This document shows, in pieces, positions 52,183 to 61,451 of a stretch of DNA of 64,000 nucleotides. A program made the translations under genes and the position numbers. This DNA comes from Nocardia flavorosea (GTDB lineage: Bacteria > Actinomycetota > Actinomycetes > Mycobacteriales > Mycobacteriaceae): contig NZ_JADLQL010000007.1 in the NCBI RefSeq assembly GCF_015477805.1, positions 62,001 through 126,000 of the forward strand. Direction: 5' to 3'. The first letter of the stretch is position 1; each line of letters opens with the position of its first letter. The notes beneath the pieces are model-generated. The model made no database searches. It worked only from the letters and a program-made list of their open reading frames with translations, and was not told where the DNA came from.

Positions 52183-52439
52183 CGGTCGTCCCGGACCCGG
52201 TAGCGGGTGACGGCGGCGGATCCCAGGAAACCCACCAGCGAAAGGGCCACGATGGCGGGCACCACGGAGGTGTCGCGGCTGTAGGCGGCCCATACCGCCA
52301 AACCGCAGATCGCCATCGCGATGATCGAGTCGATTCCGACCACCCGGTCGAGAGTGCCCGGACCGGCGAGAATGCGGTATCCGGTGATCAATGCGGCCGC
52401 CGAGAGCAGGACGGCGGCCACTACGGCTACGACGATCAC
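52179..52439 (-). CDS. mnhF: Mrp Na+/H+ antiporter subunit F
   Basis: This 86-residue three-helix subunit carries the MnhF signature YRILAGPGTLDRVVGIDSIIAMAICGLAVWAAYSRDT, followed by VVPAIVALSLVGFLGSAAVTRY. GPxxxDRVVAxD is characteristic. It overlaps mnhE upstream and mnhG downstream by 4 bases each, forming part of the coupled operon. Confidence 0.92.
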   Translation of the reverse strand: MIVVAVVAAVLLSAAALITGYRILAGPGTLDRVVGIDSIIAMAICGLAVWAAYSRDTSVVPAIVALSLVGFLGSAAVTRYRVRDDR

Positions 52440-52990
52440 GGCTTCACCTCCTGAGGGGGCAGCGGGGTTGCGCGGTTCTCCAGACCCGCGATCAGCAGCG
52501 CTTCGATCTGCCGGATGGTGCGGTAGAAGCTGGTTACGGCCTTATCGCTGCTGACATCGATAACGTGGACATAGGCCGCGCACCGTTCCCGGTCGATTTC
52601 GAGCACCATGGTGCCCGGGATCAGGTTGAGCAGGTTGGCGCACAGCACCATCACGAGATCCGAGCGGAACGCGAACTGTACCTCCAGCACACCCGAGACG
52701 GGCGGCGGCCCGGGGCGCAGGGCGAACCAGGCCAGTTGGAGACTCGATTCGATCGCGGAGTAGATACTCACCCCGAGCAGTTTCAGCAGCGGCCATATTC
52801 GCAGCCGGCCGCGTACCGGGATCCGGGGCAGCGGCAGCGCCACCATGATGACCGCGCCGACCACCAGCCCCGCCAGCACATTGGCCACGCTGATCTGCCC
52901 CCACAGCCCGACCCACACCAGCGCCAGCCAGGCCAGTACGCCGAGGCGATGGGCGTTGTCGCGGCTGAGTGCCAGCCGCAGCCGAGTCAT
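52436..52990 (-). CDS. mnhE: Mrp Na+/H+ antiporter subunit E
   Basis: The 184-residue subunit has N-terminal helices (VLAWLALVWVGLWGQISVANVLAGLVVGAVIMV), then LLKLLGVSIYSAIESSLQLAWFALRP and the cytosolic MnhE part: FRSDLVMVLCANLLNLIPGTMVLEIDRERCAAYVHVIDV. ATG 52990 follows GGGAGTAC and overlaps the mnhD stop by ATGA. The role of E is structural and assembly-related within the complex. Confidence 0.92.
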   Translation of the reverse strand: MTRLRLALSRDNAHRLGVLAWLALVWVGLWGQISVANVLAGLVVGAVIMVALPLPRIPVRGRLRIWPLLKLLGVSIYSAIESSLQLAWFALRPGPPPVSGVLEVQFAFRSDLVMVLCANLLNLIPGTMVLEIDRERCAAYVHVIDVSSDKAVTSFYRTIRQIEALLIAGLENRATPLPPQEVKP

Positions 52991-54582
52991 TTCGTACTCC
53001 CGCCGAGGACTGCGCTGATATAGATTCCGCGGTCCTGGAGTTCGGCGGCGGAGCGATCGGCGATACCCAGCACCGGCCCGGCCCAGACGGTGAGCGCGAT
53101 ACCGACTGCCACCAGCGCGGCGGTCGGCAGCACCATCATGGCAGGCAACCGGCCGGGGTCGGTGCGTTCGTCGTAGAGCATATCGGTGTTGTCCTCGACC
53201 AGCGAGGGCAGTGTCGCAGAGACCAGATGACCGTCCGGTGCCTGTTCGCGCGGCCGCCAGAACGCCTTGCTCCACACCCGGGCCATCACATACAGCGTGA
53301 GCAGGCTGGTCACGATCGAGCCGGCGACCAGAACCCAGGCCAGCGCACTCCCGTCCTCGGCGCCGGCCTGCAGTAACGCCACCTTTCCGATGAAACCGGA
53401 GAACGGCGGAATTCCACCGAGGTTCAGCGCCGGGATCAGGAACAATGCGGCCAGTATCGGGCTGGCCGCCGCCATTCCGCCGACCCGGCGCAGGGAGGTC
53501 GAACCGGCTTGGCGTTCGATCAGTCCGGCCACCAGGAACAGTGCGGTCTGCACGAGAATATGGTGCGCGATGTAGTACACGGCACCGGTCAGGCCGATCT
53601 TGTTCGCGATTCCCACCCCGAACAGCATGTAGCCGATATGGCTGACCAGGGTGAACGAGAGCAGCCGGCGGATATCGTTCTGGGCGATCGCGCCGAATAT
53701 GCCGATCAGCATGGTGAGCAGGCCGGCGATCAGCAGCAGATTGTCGAAGCCGCCGTCGGGGAACAGCAGGGTCTGGGTGCGCACGATGGCGTAGACACCC
53801 ACCTTGGTGAGCAGGCCGGCGAAGACCGCGGTGACCGGCGCGGGCGCGGTGGGGTAGGAGTCGGGCAGCCAGTTGGACAGCGGGAACACCGCCGCCTTGA
53901 TGCCGAACGCGACGAGCAGTACGGCATAGCCGGCCTGACGGATCCCGTCGGGAACGGTATCCATCCGCACGGCCAGCTGCGCGAAGTTCAGGGTGCCGGT
54001 GGCGCCGTAGACGACGGCGATACCGATCAGGAAGATCAGCGACGACACCATCGACACCATCACATACGACACACCCGCCCGGATGCGTTCGGCGGTAGCG
54101 CCCAGAGTCAGCAGGACGAACGAGGCCACCAGCAGGATCTCGAAGCCGACGAACAGGTTGAACAGGTCACCGGCGAGGAACGCCATCGAGACACCGGCAT
54201 TGAGCACGAGGTAGGTGGGCCAGAAGATCGAGGTGGGCTGGCGCACCTTGCTGTCCCCGATGTTCTGCCCGGCGCCGTAGGCCGCGACGGCGAGCAGCAC
54301 GATCTGCGAAACCAGCAGCATGGCGGCCGACAGCCGATCCACCACGATGGTGATCCCGATCGGAGACTCCCAGCCGCCGACCTGAACCGCGACCGTACCG
54401 TCGCGGTCGGCCAGGTACAGCATCAACGCGCACACCACGACTACGGCGATATGCGCGACCATGACCACGACGCGCTGGAAGCGGGGCCGGCGGCCGACGA
54501 TGAGGGTCGCCGCGGCGGTGAGCAACGGGATGAGCACCGGCAGTGGTGCCAGGACGGGAAGCAGAGTCTGCGGCAGGGTCAT
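52987..54582 (-). CDS. mnhD: Mrp Na+/H+ antiporter subunit D
   Basis: This 531-residue NuoM/NuoN-like proton-channel subunit has about 14 helices. Visible family segments are GITIVVDRLSAAMLLVSQIVLLAV, FFxGFE-type LFNLFVGFEILLVASFVLL (with the key Glu), AVFPLSNWLPDSYPTAPAPVTAVFAGLLTKVGVYAIVRTQ (key Lys) and SFTLVSHIGYMLFGVG. The C-terminal tail extends past the last helix. It overlaps mnhC and mnhE by 4 bases each. Confidence 0.93.
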   Translation of the reverse strand: MTLPQTLLPVLAPLPVLIPLLTAAATLIVGRRPRFQRVVVMVAHIAVVVVCALMLYLADRDGTVAVQVGGWESPIGITIVVDRLSAAMLLVSQIVLLAVAAYGAGQNIGDSKVRQPTSIFWPTYLVLNAGVSMAFLAGDLFNLFVGFEILLVASFVLLTLGATAERIRAGVSYVMVSMVSSLIFLIGIAVVYGATGTLNFAQLAVRMDTVPDGIRQAGYAVLLVAFGIKAAVFPLSNWLPDSYPTAPAPVTAVFAGLLTKVGVYAIVRTQTLLFPDGGFDNLLLIAGLLTMLIGIFGAIAQNDIRRLLSFTLVSHIGYMLFGVGIANKIGLTGAVYYIAHHILVQTALFLVAGLIERQAGSTSLRRVGGMAAASPILAALFLIPALNLGGIPPFSGFIGKVALLQAGAEDGSALAWVLVAGSIVTSLLTLYVMARVWSKAFWRPREQAPDGHLVSATLPSLVEDNTDMLYDERTDPGRLPAMMVLPTAALVAVGIALTVWAGPVLGIADRSAAELQDRGIYISAVLGGSTK

Positions 54583-54959
54583 TCCTCGGGTTCCTCCAGC
54601 TCGCGCTCGGCGATCCCGACATCCTCCGGGTCGTTCTCGACTTTTTCGCTGGTGGTCAGGATGTAGGAGCGGTATGCCAGCGCGAGAACGAACGCAGAGA
54701 CGCCCATGGTGATGACGATGGCGGTCAGGATGAGGGCCTGTGCGAGTGGATCGGACATTCGGTCGCGGACGGTATCGACGGCGCCTTGGATCGGTGGTGC
54801 GCCGTCGGGTCCGCTCATGGTGAGAATGAGCACGTTCACGGCGTTGCTGACCAGCAGGATGCCGAGCAGCATTTTCGTGACCGTACGTTCGAGCAGCAGG
54901 TAGACCCCGCAGGCGATCAGGACTCCGGCGACGGTCAGCAGGGTGAGGTTCGCGCTCAT
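54579..54959 (-). CDS. mnhC: Mrp Na+/H+ antiporter subunit C
   Basis: This 126-residue NuoK-like subunit has three helices: LTLLTVAGVLIACGVYLLLERTVTKMLLGILLVSNAVNVLILTMSG and DPLAQALILTAIVITMGVSAFVLALAYRSY. The DPLAQALVLTAIVI segment is diagnostic. An acidic tail ends the protein. ATGA overlaps join it to the A/B gene before it and to mnhD after it. Confidence 0.93.
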   Translation of the reverse strand: MSANLTLLTVAGVLIACGVYLLLERTVTKMLLGILLVSNAVNVLILTMSGPDGAPPIQGAVDTVRDRMSDPLAQALILTAIVITMGVSAFVLALAYRSYILTTSEKVENDPEDVGIAERELEEPEE

Positions 54960-57742
54960 GATTGCACCAGTTCGTCGTCGAGGCGCGCGCCGAGGCTGCG
55001 CAGGACGTCCAGGACCAGCCCGACCACGATCAGGTAGACACCGAGGTCGAAGAACAGCGAGGTCACCAGTTTGACATGGCCGAGCAGCGGGAGCGTGGCC
55101 TCCAAGATGACCGACTGCAGCGGCGGCGCACCCAGCAACAGCGGGACGGTGGCCGTTCCGGCGGCCAGGATCAGACCGGCGCCGAGTAGATGGCCGGCGT
55201 CGACGGGCAGCGCCTCGCCCAGTTCGTACTGTCCGCCGGCCAGATAGCGCAGGACCAGCGCGAGACCGGCGATGAGTCCGCCGGCGAACCCGCCACCGGG
55301 CGCGTTGTGGCCGGAGAAGAAGAAGTAGATCGACAGCACCATCATCGTCGGGAACACGAGGCGGGTGGTGATCTGCAGAACCATCGACCGTTCCCGGCGG
55401 TCGACCAGCCGGCCGGCCGGCAGCCAGCCCACTTTCCCGGGACTGTAGTTCGGTGCGTCCGCGGCCCGCGGCGGCAGACCGAACCGGCGACTGCGGAACA
55501 CCAGTGAGGCCACGCCGGTGGCGGCCACCAGCAGCACCGATATCTCGCCGAGGGTGTCCCAGGCGCGCATATCGACCAGAAGTACGTTGACCGCGTTCTT
55601 CCCGCCGCCGAATTCGTAGGCGGCCGCAGGTATGCGTTCCCAGATCGGCACGGTGCTGCGCGCGGCGCCGGCGAACGCTGCCAGCACCGGCACCGCGATA
55701 CCGACGGCGATGGCGATCGCGGCCCGGCCGATCTGGAACCCGGCCTGCTGGTCCGGTCCGATCTCGGCCGGGAAAGCGCGCAGCACCAGCACGAACGCCA
55801 CCAGTGTCAGGGTTTCCACGAGGAACTGGGTCAGGGCCAGATCGGGTGCGCCGTGCAGCGCGAAGATCACACCGCAGCCGTAGCCGGTGAGCCCGACCAC
55901 CAGCACACTGGCCAGGCGGTTGCGCAGCACGGTCGCGCCCAGCGCCATGGCGATCATGATCGCGCCGATCACCAATTGCAGCGGGCGGTCCCAGAGCCGT
56001 AACTCGACGCCCGTGCGCGTGCCGACGGCCAGGACCGTCGCCGGGAGGATCACCAGGGTGCCGAGGATGATGGCCTGATTCAGGGGCAGGGAACCGCGCT
56101 GCACCGAACCGGTCATCCGCAGCGATATCCGGTCCATGGCCCGCAACGCGGCATCGTAACCGCGGTCGGCGTTGCCGAGCAGGGTCGCCGATTCACCGAA
56201 CCACTCCCGGCGGGCGAAGAACAGGGCGCCGCCGGCGATGATCACCACGGTCAGCAGTAGCGGCCAGGTCAGGCCGTGCCACAGTTGCAGGTGCGCAGTC
56301 AGGGCGCCGGGCAGCGTGGCAGCGTACGGCGCGAGCAGGCCGTCCACCCAGGGCGCGGCGAGCCCGGCGCCGAGCGAGCCGAGTGCCAGCAGGGCCGGTA
56401 CGGCGATCAGCGCGACCCCCGGCGCATGCCAATCGGGGACCGGGACACCGCCTTTGCCGGCGAAGGCGCCCCAGAGGAAGCGCGCGCTGTACGCGAGGGT
56501 CAGCATCGAGCCCAGCACCAGGCCGGCGCAGAGCAGGATCCGGCCGGTGCCGCTCAGCGGCTCCGCGTCCAGGACCGCGCCGAGCGCGGATTCCTTCGCC
56601 ACGAAGCCCCACAGCGGGGGGATGCCCGCCATGCTCAGCGCGGCCGCGGTCGCGGTCGCGAACAGCACCGGCGAGCGGCGGCCGAGCCCGGACAGTTCGC
56701 GGATGTCACGAGTGCCCGCACCGTGGTCGATGATGCCGACCACCAGGAACAAACAGGCCTTGAACAGGGCGTGCGCGACGATGAGCGCGATACCGGCGAG
56801 TGCGGCGTCGGGTGTGCCGAGGCCGACCATGACCACCAGGAAGCCCAATTGGCTGACGGTGCCGAAGGCGAGGACCAGTTTCAGGTCGGTGACCTGCATG
56901 GCGCGCAGGCCGGCGAGCAACATCGAGGCCAGGCCGAGGGTGAGGATCAACGGCCGCCAGACCGGTTCGCCGGCGAAGGCGGGCGCGAGGCGGGCGATCA
57001 GGTAGACACCGGCCTTCACCATGGCCGCGGCGTGCAGGTAGGCGCTGACCGGGGTGGGCGCCGCCATCGCGCCCGGCAACCAGAAATGCAGGGGGACGAT
57101 GGCCGATTTGCTCAGCGCGCCGACCAGTACCAGCACCAGCCCGACCTGCACGGCGATCCCCCCGGGCGGTTCCTGGGCGAGCAGGTCCGAGAGCAGATAA
57201 CTGCCGTAGGTCTGGCCGAGTACGACGATCCCGCCGAGCATGGCCAGCCCGCCCGCGCCGGTGACAAGCAGTGCCTGTAGTGCGGCCCGGCGTCCGGGCA
57301 CGCTGTCGGAGTTGTGTCCGACCAGCAGGAAGGAGAGCACCGTGGTGATCTCCCAGAAGACGAACAACAGCAGCATGTTGTCGCTGGTGACCAGGCCGAA
57401 CATGGCTCCGGCGAAGGCGACGAGCCAGGCCGCGAAGGACCCGAGTTTCGGTTCGTCGTCGTCGAAGTAGCGGGCGCAATAGGCGAGCACCAGGGCGCCG
57501 ATCCCCAGGACCAGCGCGCTCATCACCGTGGCGAGAGAGTCGAAACGCAGCTGCAGGGCGAGGTCGATCGTGGGCGCCCAGGCGTAGCGCACCTGTTGGA
57601 CGTCGTTCCATCCCGCGATCACCCATACCAGTGAGAACAGCGGGACCAGTGCCAGCGGGTAGAACGCGTTACGCCCCACTGCTCGCACGGCTGCGGGCGC
57701 GGCAAGCGCGGCCAGGGCGTGTGCGAGCAGGATGGCGAGCAA
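54956..57742 (-). CDS. mnhA: Fused Mrp antiporter subunits A and B
   Basis: The 928-residue protein starts with a NuoL-like MnhA part: LALQLRFDSLATVMSALVLGIGALVLAYCARYF, FWEITTVLSFLLVGHNSDS, VPLHFWLPGAMAAPTPVSAYLHAAAMVKAGVYLIARLAPAF (key Lys). The MnhA C-terminal region includes DLALTQFLVETLTLVAFVLVLRAFP. From about residue 785 it continues into MnhB: ITTRLVFPTMMVLSIYFFFSGHNAPGGGFAGGLIAGLALVLRYLAGG. A-B fusion in one chain is known in actinobacteria. The start is TTG 57742 with GGAGGT five bases upstream. It is the first gene of the six-gene operon. Confidence 0.93.
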   Translation of the reverse strand: MLAILLAHALAALAAPAAVRAVGRNAFYPLALVPLFSLVWVIAGWNDVQQVRYAWAPTIDLALQLRFDSLATVMSALVLGIGALVLAYCARYFDDDEPKLGSFAAWLVAFAGAMFGLVTSDNMLLLFVFWEITTVLSFLLVGHNSDSVPGRRAALQALLVTGAGGLAMLGGIVVLGQTYGSYLLSDLLAQEPPGGIAVQVGLVLVLVGALSKSAIVPLHFWLPGAMAAPTPVSAYLHAAAMVKAGVYLIARLAPAFAGEPVWRPLILTLGLASMLLAGLRAMQVTDLKLVLAFGTVSQLGFLVVMVGLGTPDAALAGIALIVAHALFKACLFLVVGIIDHGAGTRDIRELSGLGRRSPVLFATATAAALSMAGIPPLWGFVAKESALGAVLDAEPLSGTGRILLCAGLVLGSMLTLAYSARFLWGAFAGKGGVPVPDWHAPGVALIAVPALLALGSLGAGLAAPWVDGLLAPYAATLPGALTAHLQLWHGLTWPLLLTVVIIAGGALFFARREWFGESATLLGNADRGYDAALRAMDRISLRMTGSVQRGSLPLNQAIILGTLVILPATVLAVGTRTGVELRLWDRPLQLVIGAIMIAMALGATVLRNRLASVLVVGLTGYGCGVIFALHGAPDLALTQFLVETLTLVAFVLVLRAFPAEIGPDQQAGFQIGRAAIAIAVGIAVPVLAAFAGAARSTVPIWERIPAAAYEFGGGKNAVNVLLVDMRAWDTLGEISVLLVAATGVASLVFRSRRFGLPPRAADAPNYSPGKVGWLPAGRLVDRRERSMVLQITTRLVFPTMMVLSIYFFFSGHNAPGGGFAGGLIAGLALVLRYLAGGQYELGEALPVDAGHLLGAGLILAAGTATVPLLLGAPPLQSVILEATLPLLGHVKLVTSLFFDLGVYLIVVGLVLDVLRSLGARLDDELVQS

Positions 57743-58174
57743 GCGTTACCTCCGTCGGAATCAGGGGCGGCGGGGTATTGCGCGCTCATCATATGCGAGC
57801 ACGAACTGGCACAATCGTACACGTATGCGGACCTCGGTCCGTATCCGGCTACCGTTCGGCAACGGTTTGCGCAGGTCAGACATAACGGACAAGGCTCCGC
57901 GGCGACCGGCTCCCGGACCGATGCCGACCCGGACGCAATCGGTGTCCCCGGCCTGCTCATCGGCTCGGCAAATCGACGCGCCCGGCGACCGTGCCCGGCC
58001 CTGGTACCGGTCCTGGTCCGGTTTCCGTCGTACACCTTGCAGGTGCCGATGCCGAGGTCGTCGCGGGCGAGATCGGGATCGTGGCTTCGCCGAGCCCGGC
58101 CGATTCCGTCGAGGCGTGCAGAATCCACGGATCGAAATCCGCGGTCCCGGAGCCGTCGTGAATCAGGGGAGCGA
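57743..58174. other. Gene-free leader region of the Mrp operon, with a weak promoter candidate
   Basis: I find no convincing gene here. It carries the Mrp ribosome-binding site next to the TTG start. On the minus strand there is a possible promoter: a -10-like TATGAT (57788-57793) with TTGTGC (57809-57814) 15 bases upstream. The other end is the 3' side of the AAA ATPase gene. The promoter call is weak. Confidence 0.35.
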
Positions 58175-60424
58175 TTACCCCTCGGAGTAGCGGCGCAGCG
58201 CTTCGACCTGGGCCGGGTCGAGCGACGGGCGGACCGTCCGCCGGGCGGCGGCGATATCGTCGGCGGTGACATCGGCGGCCAGCACATCGCGGCGCATCGC
58301 GGCGAGTGCGGCTTCGCGCAGCAATGCGGCGCAGTCGGCGGCGGAGAAACCGTCCAGGTCGGCGGCCAGCCGGGCCAGGTCCACCGATTCGGTCAGCGGA
58401 ACCGAACGCCCCGCCGTCCGCAGGATCGCCTCCCGGGCCTGGGCGTCCGGTGGTGGAACGAAAACCAGCCGTTCGAGGCGGCCCGGCCGCAACAGTGCCG
58501 GATCGATGAGCTCCGGACGGTTCGTGGCGCCCAGCACCACGACGTCTCGCAGCGGTTCCACCCCATCGAGCTCGGTCAGCAGGGCCGCGACCACACGATC
58601 GCCGACCCCGGAATCGGAACTCTGCCCGCGCCGCGGCGCCAGCGCGTCCACTTCGTCCAGGAAGATCAGCGACGGCGCGGAATCGCGGGCGCGCTGGAAC
58701 AACTCCCGCACCGCCCGCTCCGACGAGCCGACCCATTTGTCCATCAGCTCGGCGCCCTTGACCGTGTGCACGCTCAACTGCCCGCTACCCGCCAGCGCGC
58801 GCACCAGGAAAGTTTTTCCGCACCCCGGCGGGCCGTACAGCAGAACCCCGCGCGGCGGATCGATCCCCAGCCTGGCGAACGAATCGGGGTGGCGCAGCGG
58901 CCACAGCACCGCCTCGGTGAGCGCCTGTTTGGTCTCGGCCATATCGCCGACATCGTCGAGGCCGAGACTGCCGATCGCCAGTTCTTCGGTTCCCGACCGG
59001 GACAGCGGCCGGATCACCTCCAGTGCACCCAGCAGATCCTCGTGTTCCAACCGGGGCTCGATGCTGCCTTCCCGGCTGGCCCGCGCCGCGGCCCGCAACG
59101 CCGCCTCCCGGCACAGCGCGGTGAGATCGGCGACCACGAAACCGGGCGACCGCGCGGCGATATCCTCGAGCCGCAGTTCGCCGGTGGGCACCTTCGCCAG
59201 CAACTGTTCGAGCAGGGCCTTACGGATCGCCGCGGTGGGCAGGGCCAGCGCGAGTTCGCGATCGCACAGGTCCGGCGCCCGCAGCCGGGTATCGACCGCG
59301 GCAGGATGCGCGGTGGTTGCCAGCAGGGCCACACACGGCTCGGCCACCGCCGCGCGCAACTGATCGAGAATCAGGGTCGCCACCGGTTCGGCCGGTTCCG
59401 GTAGCAGGGCGTCGATATCGGTGATGAGCAGTACGCCGCCCTTACCCGAGGTCGCCGCAACAGCCGCCGCCACCTCGCGTAACCGGGCCCCGCTCTCGGC
59501 AGCGCCCACCGAGGGGCCGTCCAACTCCACCACCCGGCGCGGTGCGGCCACCGCCCGCGCCAACGTGGCCTTGCCCACTCCGGCCGGCCCGGTGATGAGA
59601 ACGCCCAGGTGCGGTGCGGCGCCCAGCGCTTTCAGCAATTCGGGTTCGTCGAGTGCCAGACTCAGCCATTCGTCGAGTTTGGCGGCCTGCTGACGCGCAC
59701 CGGCCAATTCCTCCACCCGCACTCCGGGCGCGGGCGCACCGGTCACCGGGGCCGGCAGATCGGTTTCACCGACCGTGTCGAGGTGACTCGGCACCAGCGG
59801 CTGCTCCGGCCCGCCCTGCTCGTTCACCCGCACCGCCGCCGGGTGGTTCCCGGCCACCGCACCGGCGGCCCATTCGACCGCCGAGTTCGGCTGTACGCTC
59901 ACCGGTCCGCCGGGGGGATCGGTGGCGACCACCGTGAGCAGTTCGGAGGTCCAGGCGATGCCGAACGCCCGCGACAGAGCCTGGCTGGCCGTCGACGACG
60001 GAATATCCGGGCCCAGATCGCGGGGGAGCAGCGAGACCGTATCGCCGACGGTCACCACTTTGCCGAGCAGAGCCTGCCGCAGGGTGGCGGCCGGTATCGA
60101 CCGAGTGGCGTGCCGCGACCCGCTCACCGAAATATGCCGGGCGCCATGTACCACCGCGGGGGACACCACCACCGTGGCGTTCTCCCGGAGCCCCGCGTTG
60201 GACAGGGTCACATCGTCGAGCAGGGCGGTCCCGGCCGGCGTATCGGCCGGCGCGCGCCCGGCGACGGCGGCGGTCCGGCGCGCGCCGACCAGGGTGATCC
60301 CGTCCCATTCGCGCAGCCCGAGCGCGGTCAGCACTTCCGGGTGGAGCCGGATCACCCCCCGCCGGGCATCCGCGGCGGACGAATTCAGTCGGACGGTCAA
60401 AGCCAGATCAGCCACAGGTTCCAT
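58175..60424 (-). CDS. CDC48/p97-like double AAA ATPase (Rv0435c type)
   Basis: The 749-residue protein has an N-terminal CDC48-type double-psi barrel (TVRLNSSAADARRGVIRLHPEVLTALGLREWDGITLVG) and two AAA modules. The second (from about residue 500) is canonical: Walker A GPPGCGKTFL, pore-loop KGAELMDKWVGSSER, Walker B LIFLDEVDAL and RPGRLERLVFVP. The first is degenerate: GPAGVGKATLA, a Walker B reading LLITDIDAL (Thr-Asp where Asp-Glu is usual), and no RPGR arginine finger. Only D2 is therefore likely to hydrolyse ATP efficiently. It would act as an unfoldase or remodeler; the substrate is unknown. A lipoprotein gene lies 24 bases upstream. Confidence 0.9.
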   Translation of the reverse strand: MEPVADLALTVRLNSSAADARRGVIRLHPEVLTALGLREWDGITLVGARRTAAVAGRAPADTPAGTALLDDVTLSNAGLRENATVVVSPAVVHGARHISVSGSRHATRSIPAATLRQALLGKVVTVGDTVSLLPRDLGPDIPSSTASQALSRAFGIAWTSELLTVVATDPPGGPVSVQPNSAVEWAAGAVAGNHPAAVRVNEQGGPEQPLVPSHLDTVGETDLPAPVTGAPAPGVRVEELAGARQQAAKLDEWLSLALDEPELLKALGAAPHLGVLITGPAGVGKATLARAVAAPRRVVELDGPSVGAAESGARLREVAAAVAATSGKGGVLLITDIDALLPEPAEPVATLILDQLRAAVAEPCVALLATTAHPAAVDTRLRAPDLCDRELALALPTAAIRKALLEQLLAKVPTGELRLEDIAARSPGFVVADLTALCREAALRAAARASREGSIEPRLEHEDLLGALEVIRPLSRSGTEELAIGSLGLDDVGDMAETKQALTEAVLWPLRHPDSFARLGIDPPRGVLLYGPPGCGKTFLVRALAGSGQLSVHTVKGAELMDKWVGSSERAVRELFQRARDSAPSLIFLDEVDALAPRRGQSSDSGVGDRVVAALLTELDGVEPLRDVVVLGATNRPELIDPALLRPGRLERLVFVPPPDAQAREAILRTAGRSVPLTESVDLARLAADLDGFSAADCAALLREAALAAMRRDVLAADVTADDIAAARRTVRPSLDPAQVEALRRYSEG

Positions 60425-60448
60425 TCTGCGCGCCCGGCGGGGGACAAC

Positions 60449-60901
60449 TCACCCTTCGACGATGCCGGATACTACGGCGACTTTCTGATCGGCGAGCTTG
60501 CTGGAATTACAGACCAGCTTCGCGGTACCCAGAGCGGCGTTGGGGTTGCCGACGAACGAACTGTCGGGGTTCTCGGCGAGAATCGCGTGAACCAGTTGTT
60601 GCTGCTGCGGCTCATCGAGCTGGGCGAACTGGGCGCATGTGGTGTCGGACGCCCGCCCGGAAGCGGGGGCTTCCGCCGCGGCGGAGGTCGGCGCGGGCGC
60701 TTCGGCGGCCTCGGTGCTTTCGCTCGGCGCGGGGGATTCTTCGGTGCTGCCGGTCTCCGAACCGGTCTGCGGCGACGTCTGCGTGGTACCGGTGCTCTTC
60801 GGGGGGCCGGATGTTTCGGCCGGTTCCTCCGATGAGCAACCCGTCAGCACCAGCGCCGCGGCGGCGGCAGCGGCCAGGACAACAGTTGAAATTCGCTTCA
60901 T
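60449..60901 (-). CDS. Small lipoprotein with C-terminal conserved domain
   Basis: The 150-residue product has a lipoprotein signal (MKRISTVVLAAAAAAALVLTGC). A linker of about 65 residues rich in Thr, Ser, Pro, Ala and Glu follows, then a compact C-terminal part: TTCAQFAQLDEPQQQQLVHAILAENPDSSF...GTAKLVCNSSKLADQKVAVV. Its two Cys could form a disulfide. This layout is common in mycolic-acid bacteria, but I know no function. ATG 60901 starts the signal. It is 24 bases upstream of the AAA ATPase gene and may share its transcript, although the two proteins act in different compartments. Confidence 0.8.
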   Translation of the reverse strand: MKRISTVVLAAAAAAALVLTGCSSEEPAETSGPPKSTGTTQTSPQTGSETGSTEESPAPSESTEAAEAPAPTSAAAEAPASGRASDTTCAQFAQLDEPQQQQLVHAILAENPDSSFVGNPNAALGTAKLVCNSSKLADQKVAVVSGIVEG

Positions 60902-61087
60902 AACGCATTCCCCGAGATCAGCCACGCCGGAGCCTCCGGCGCGACCAGCAGCGTACTGGGTTCGAAAGCGCTGCCTCCGGGGCAGCGCGGGGTTCGGGGT
61001 TCCGCACCGTTCATGTGAACCGTCGGGGAGTTCGGTGTCGGTGCCGCTGTCCGCGGTGATCAGGGGCCTGGGCGGCGAGCCCGGTAA

Positions 61088-61252
61088 TCAAACCCGGTGT
61101 TTGCGCACCATATCGAGTTCGGTGGGGGTGAGCAGACGTTCCAGCCGCTCGTCGACGCGGTCGTCGGCGAGGGTGTCATCCGGTGGTTCGAGCGCGGGCA
61201 GCTTGGGTAAGCCCTCGGAGTTCTGGCGGCGTAATAGCGAGCGAAGGTTCAC
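61088..61252 (-). CDS. Small conserved-looking protein (54 aa)
   Basis: A 54-codon frame starts at GTG 61252, six bases after AAGGTGA, a good Shine-Dalgarno match. It reads NLRSLLRRQNSEGLPKLPAL, then an acidic/basic amphipathic part (EPPDDTLADDRVDERLERLL), and ends TPTELDMVRKHRV. Balanced charge and a probable C-terminal helix make it look like a protein, unlike competing frames. I do not recognise it. It is divergent from the SRPBCC gene. The 186 bases between it and the lipoprotein gene show nothing. Confidence 0.5.
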   Translation of the reverse strand: MNLRSLLRRQNSEGLPKLPALEPPDDTLADDRVDERLERLLTPTELDMVRKHRV

Positions 61253-61451
61253 GGCCCATCACCTTACCGTAGCTGAGTGTTTGCTGGCGTCGTGTCTTGC
61301 TTGCGGTGGCGTTGACTGAACTCGCGGGTCTTACACCTCGATTCTGCTTCCGGATCCACGTCATCGATATGACGGCCGGGAAAACGTGACCGAGACGAAG
61401 CCGATCGCTACTCTTTCTGATACTTGGAGTGTCAGCTACCTGGAGGCAATG

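Noticed and set aside
53509..54666. 385-codon plus-strand frame opposite mnhD, rich in His/Gln/Asp
   Set aside because: Shadow of a hydrophobic membrane gene; antisense of hydrophobic codons gives this hydrophilic pattern.
57743..58174. Possible small gene in the Mrp leader region (several frames of 80-150 codons)
   Set aside because: No ribosome-binding sites; Arg/Ser/Pro-rich products; frames merge into shadows of the ATPase gene.
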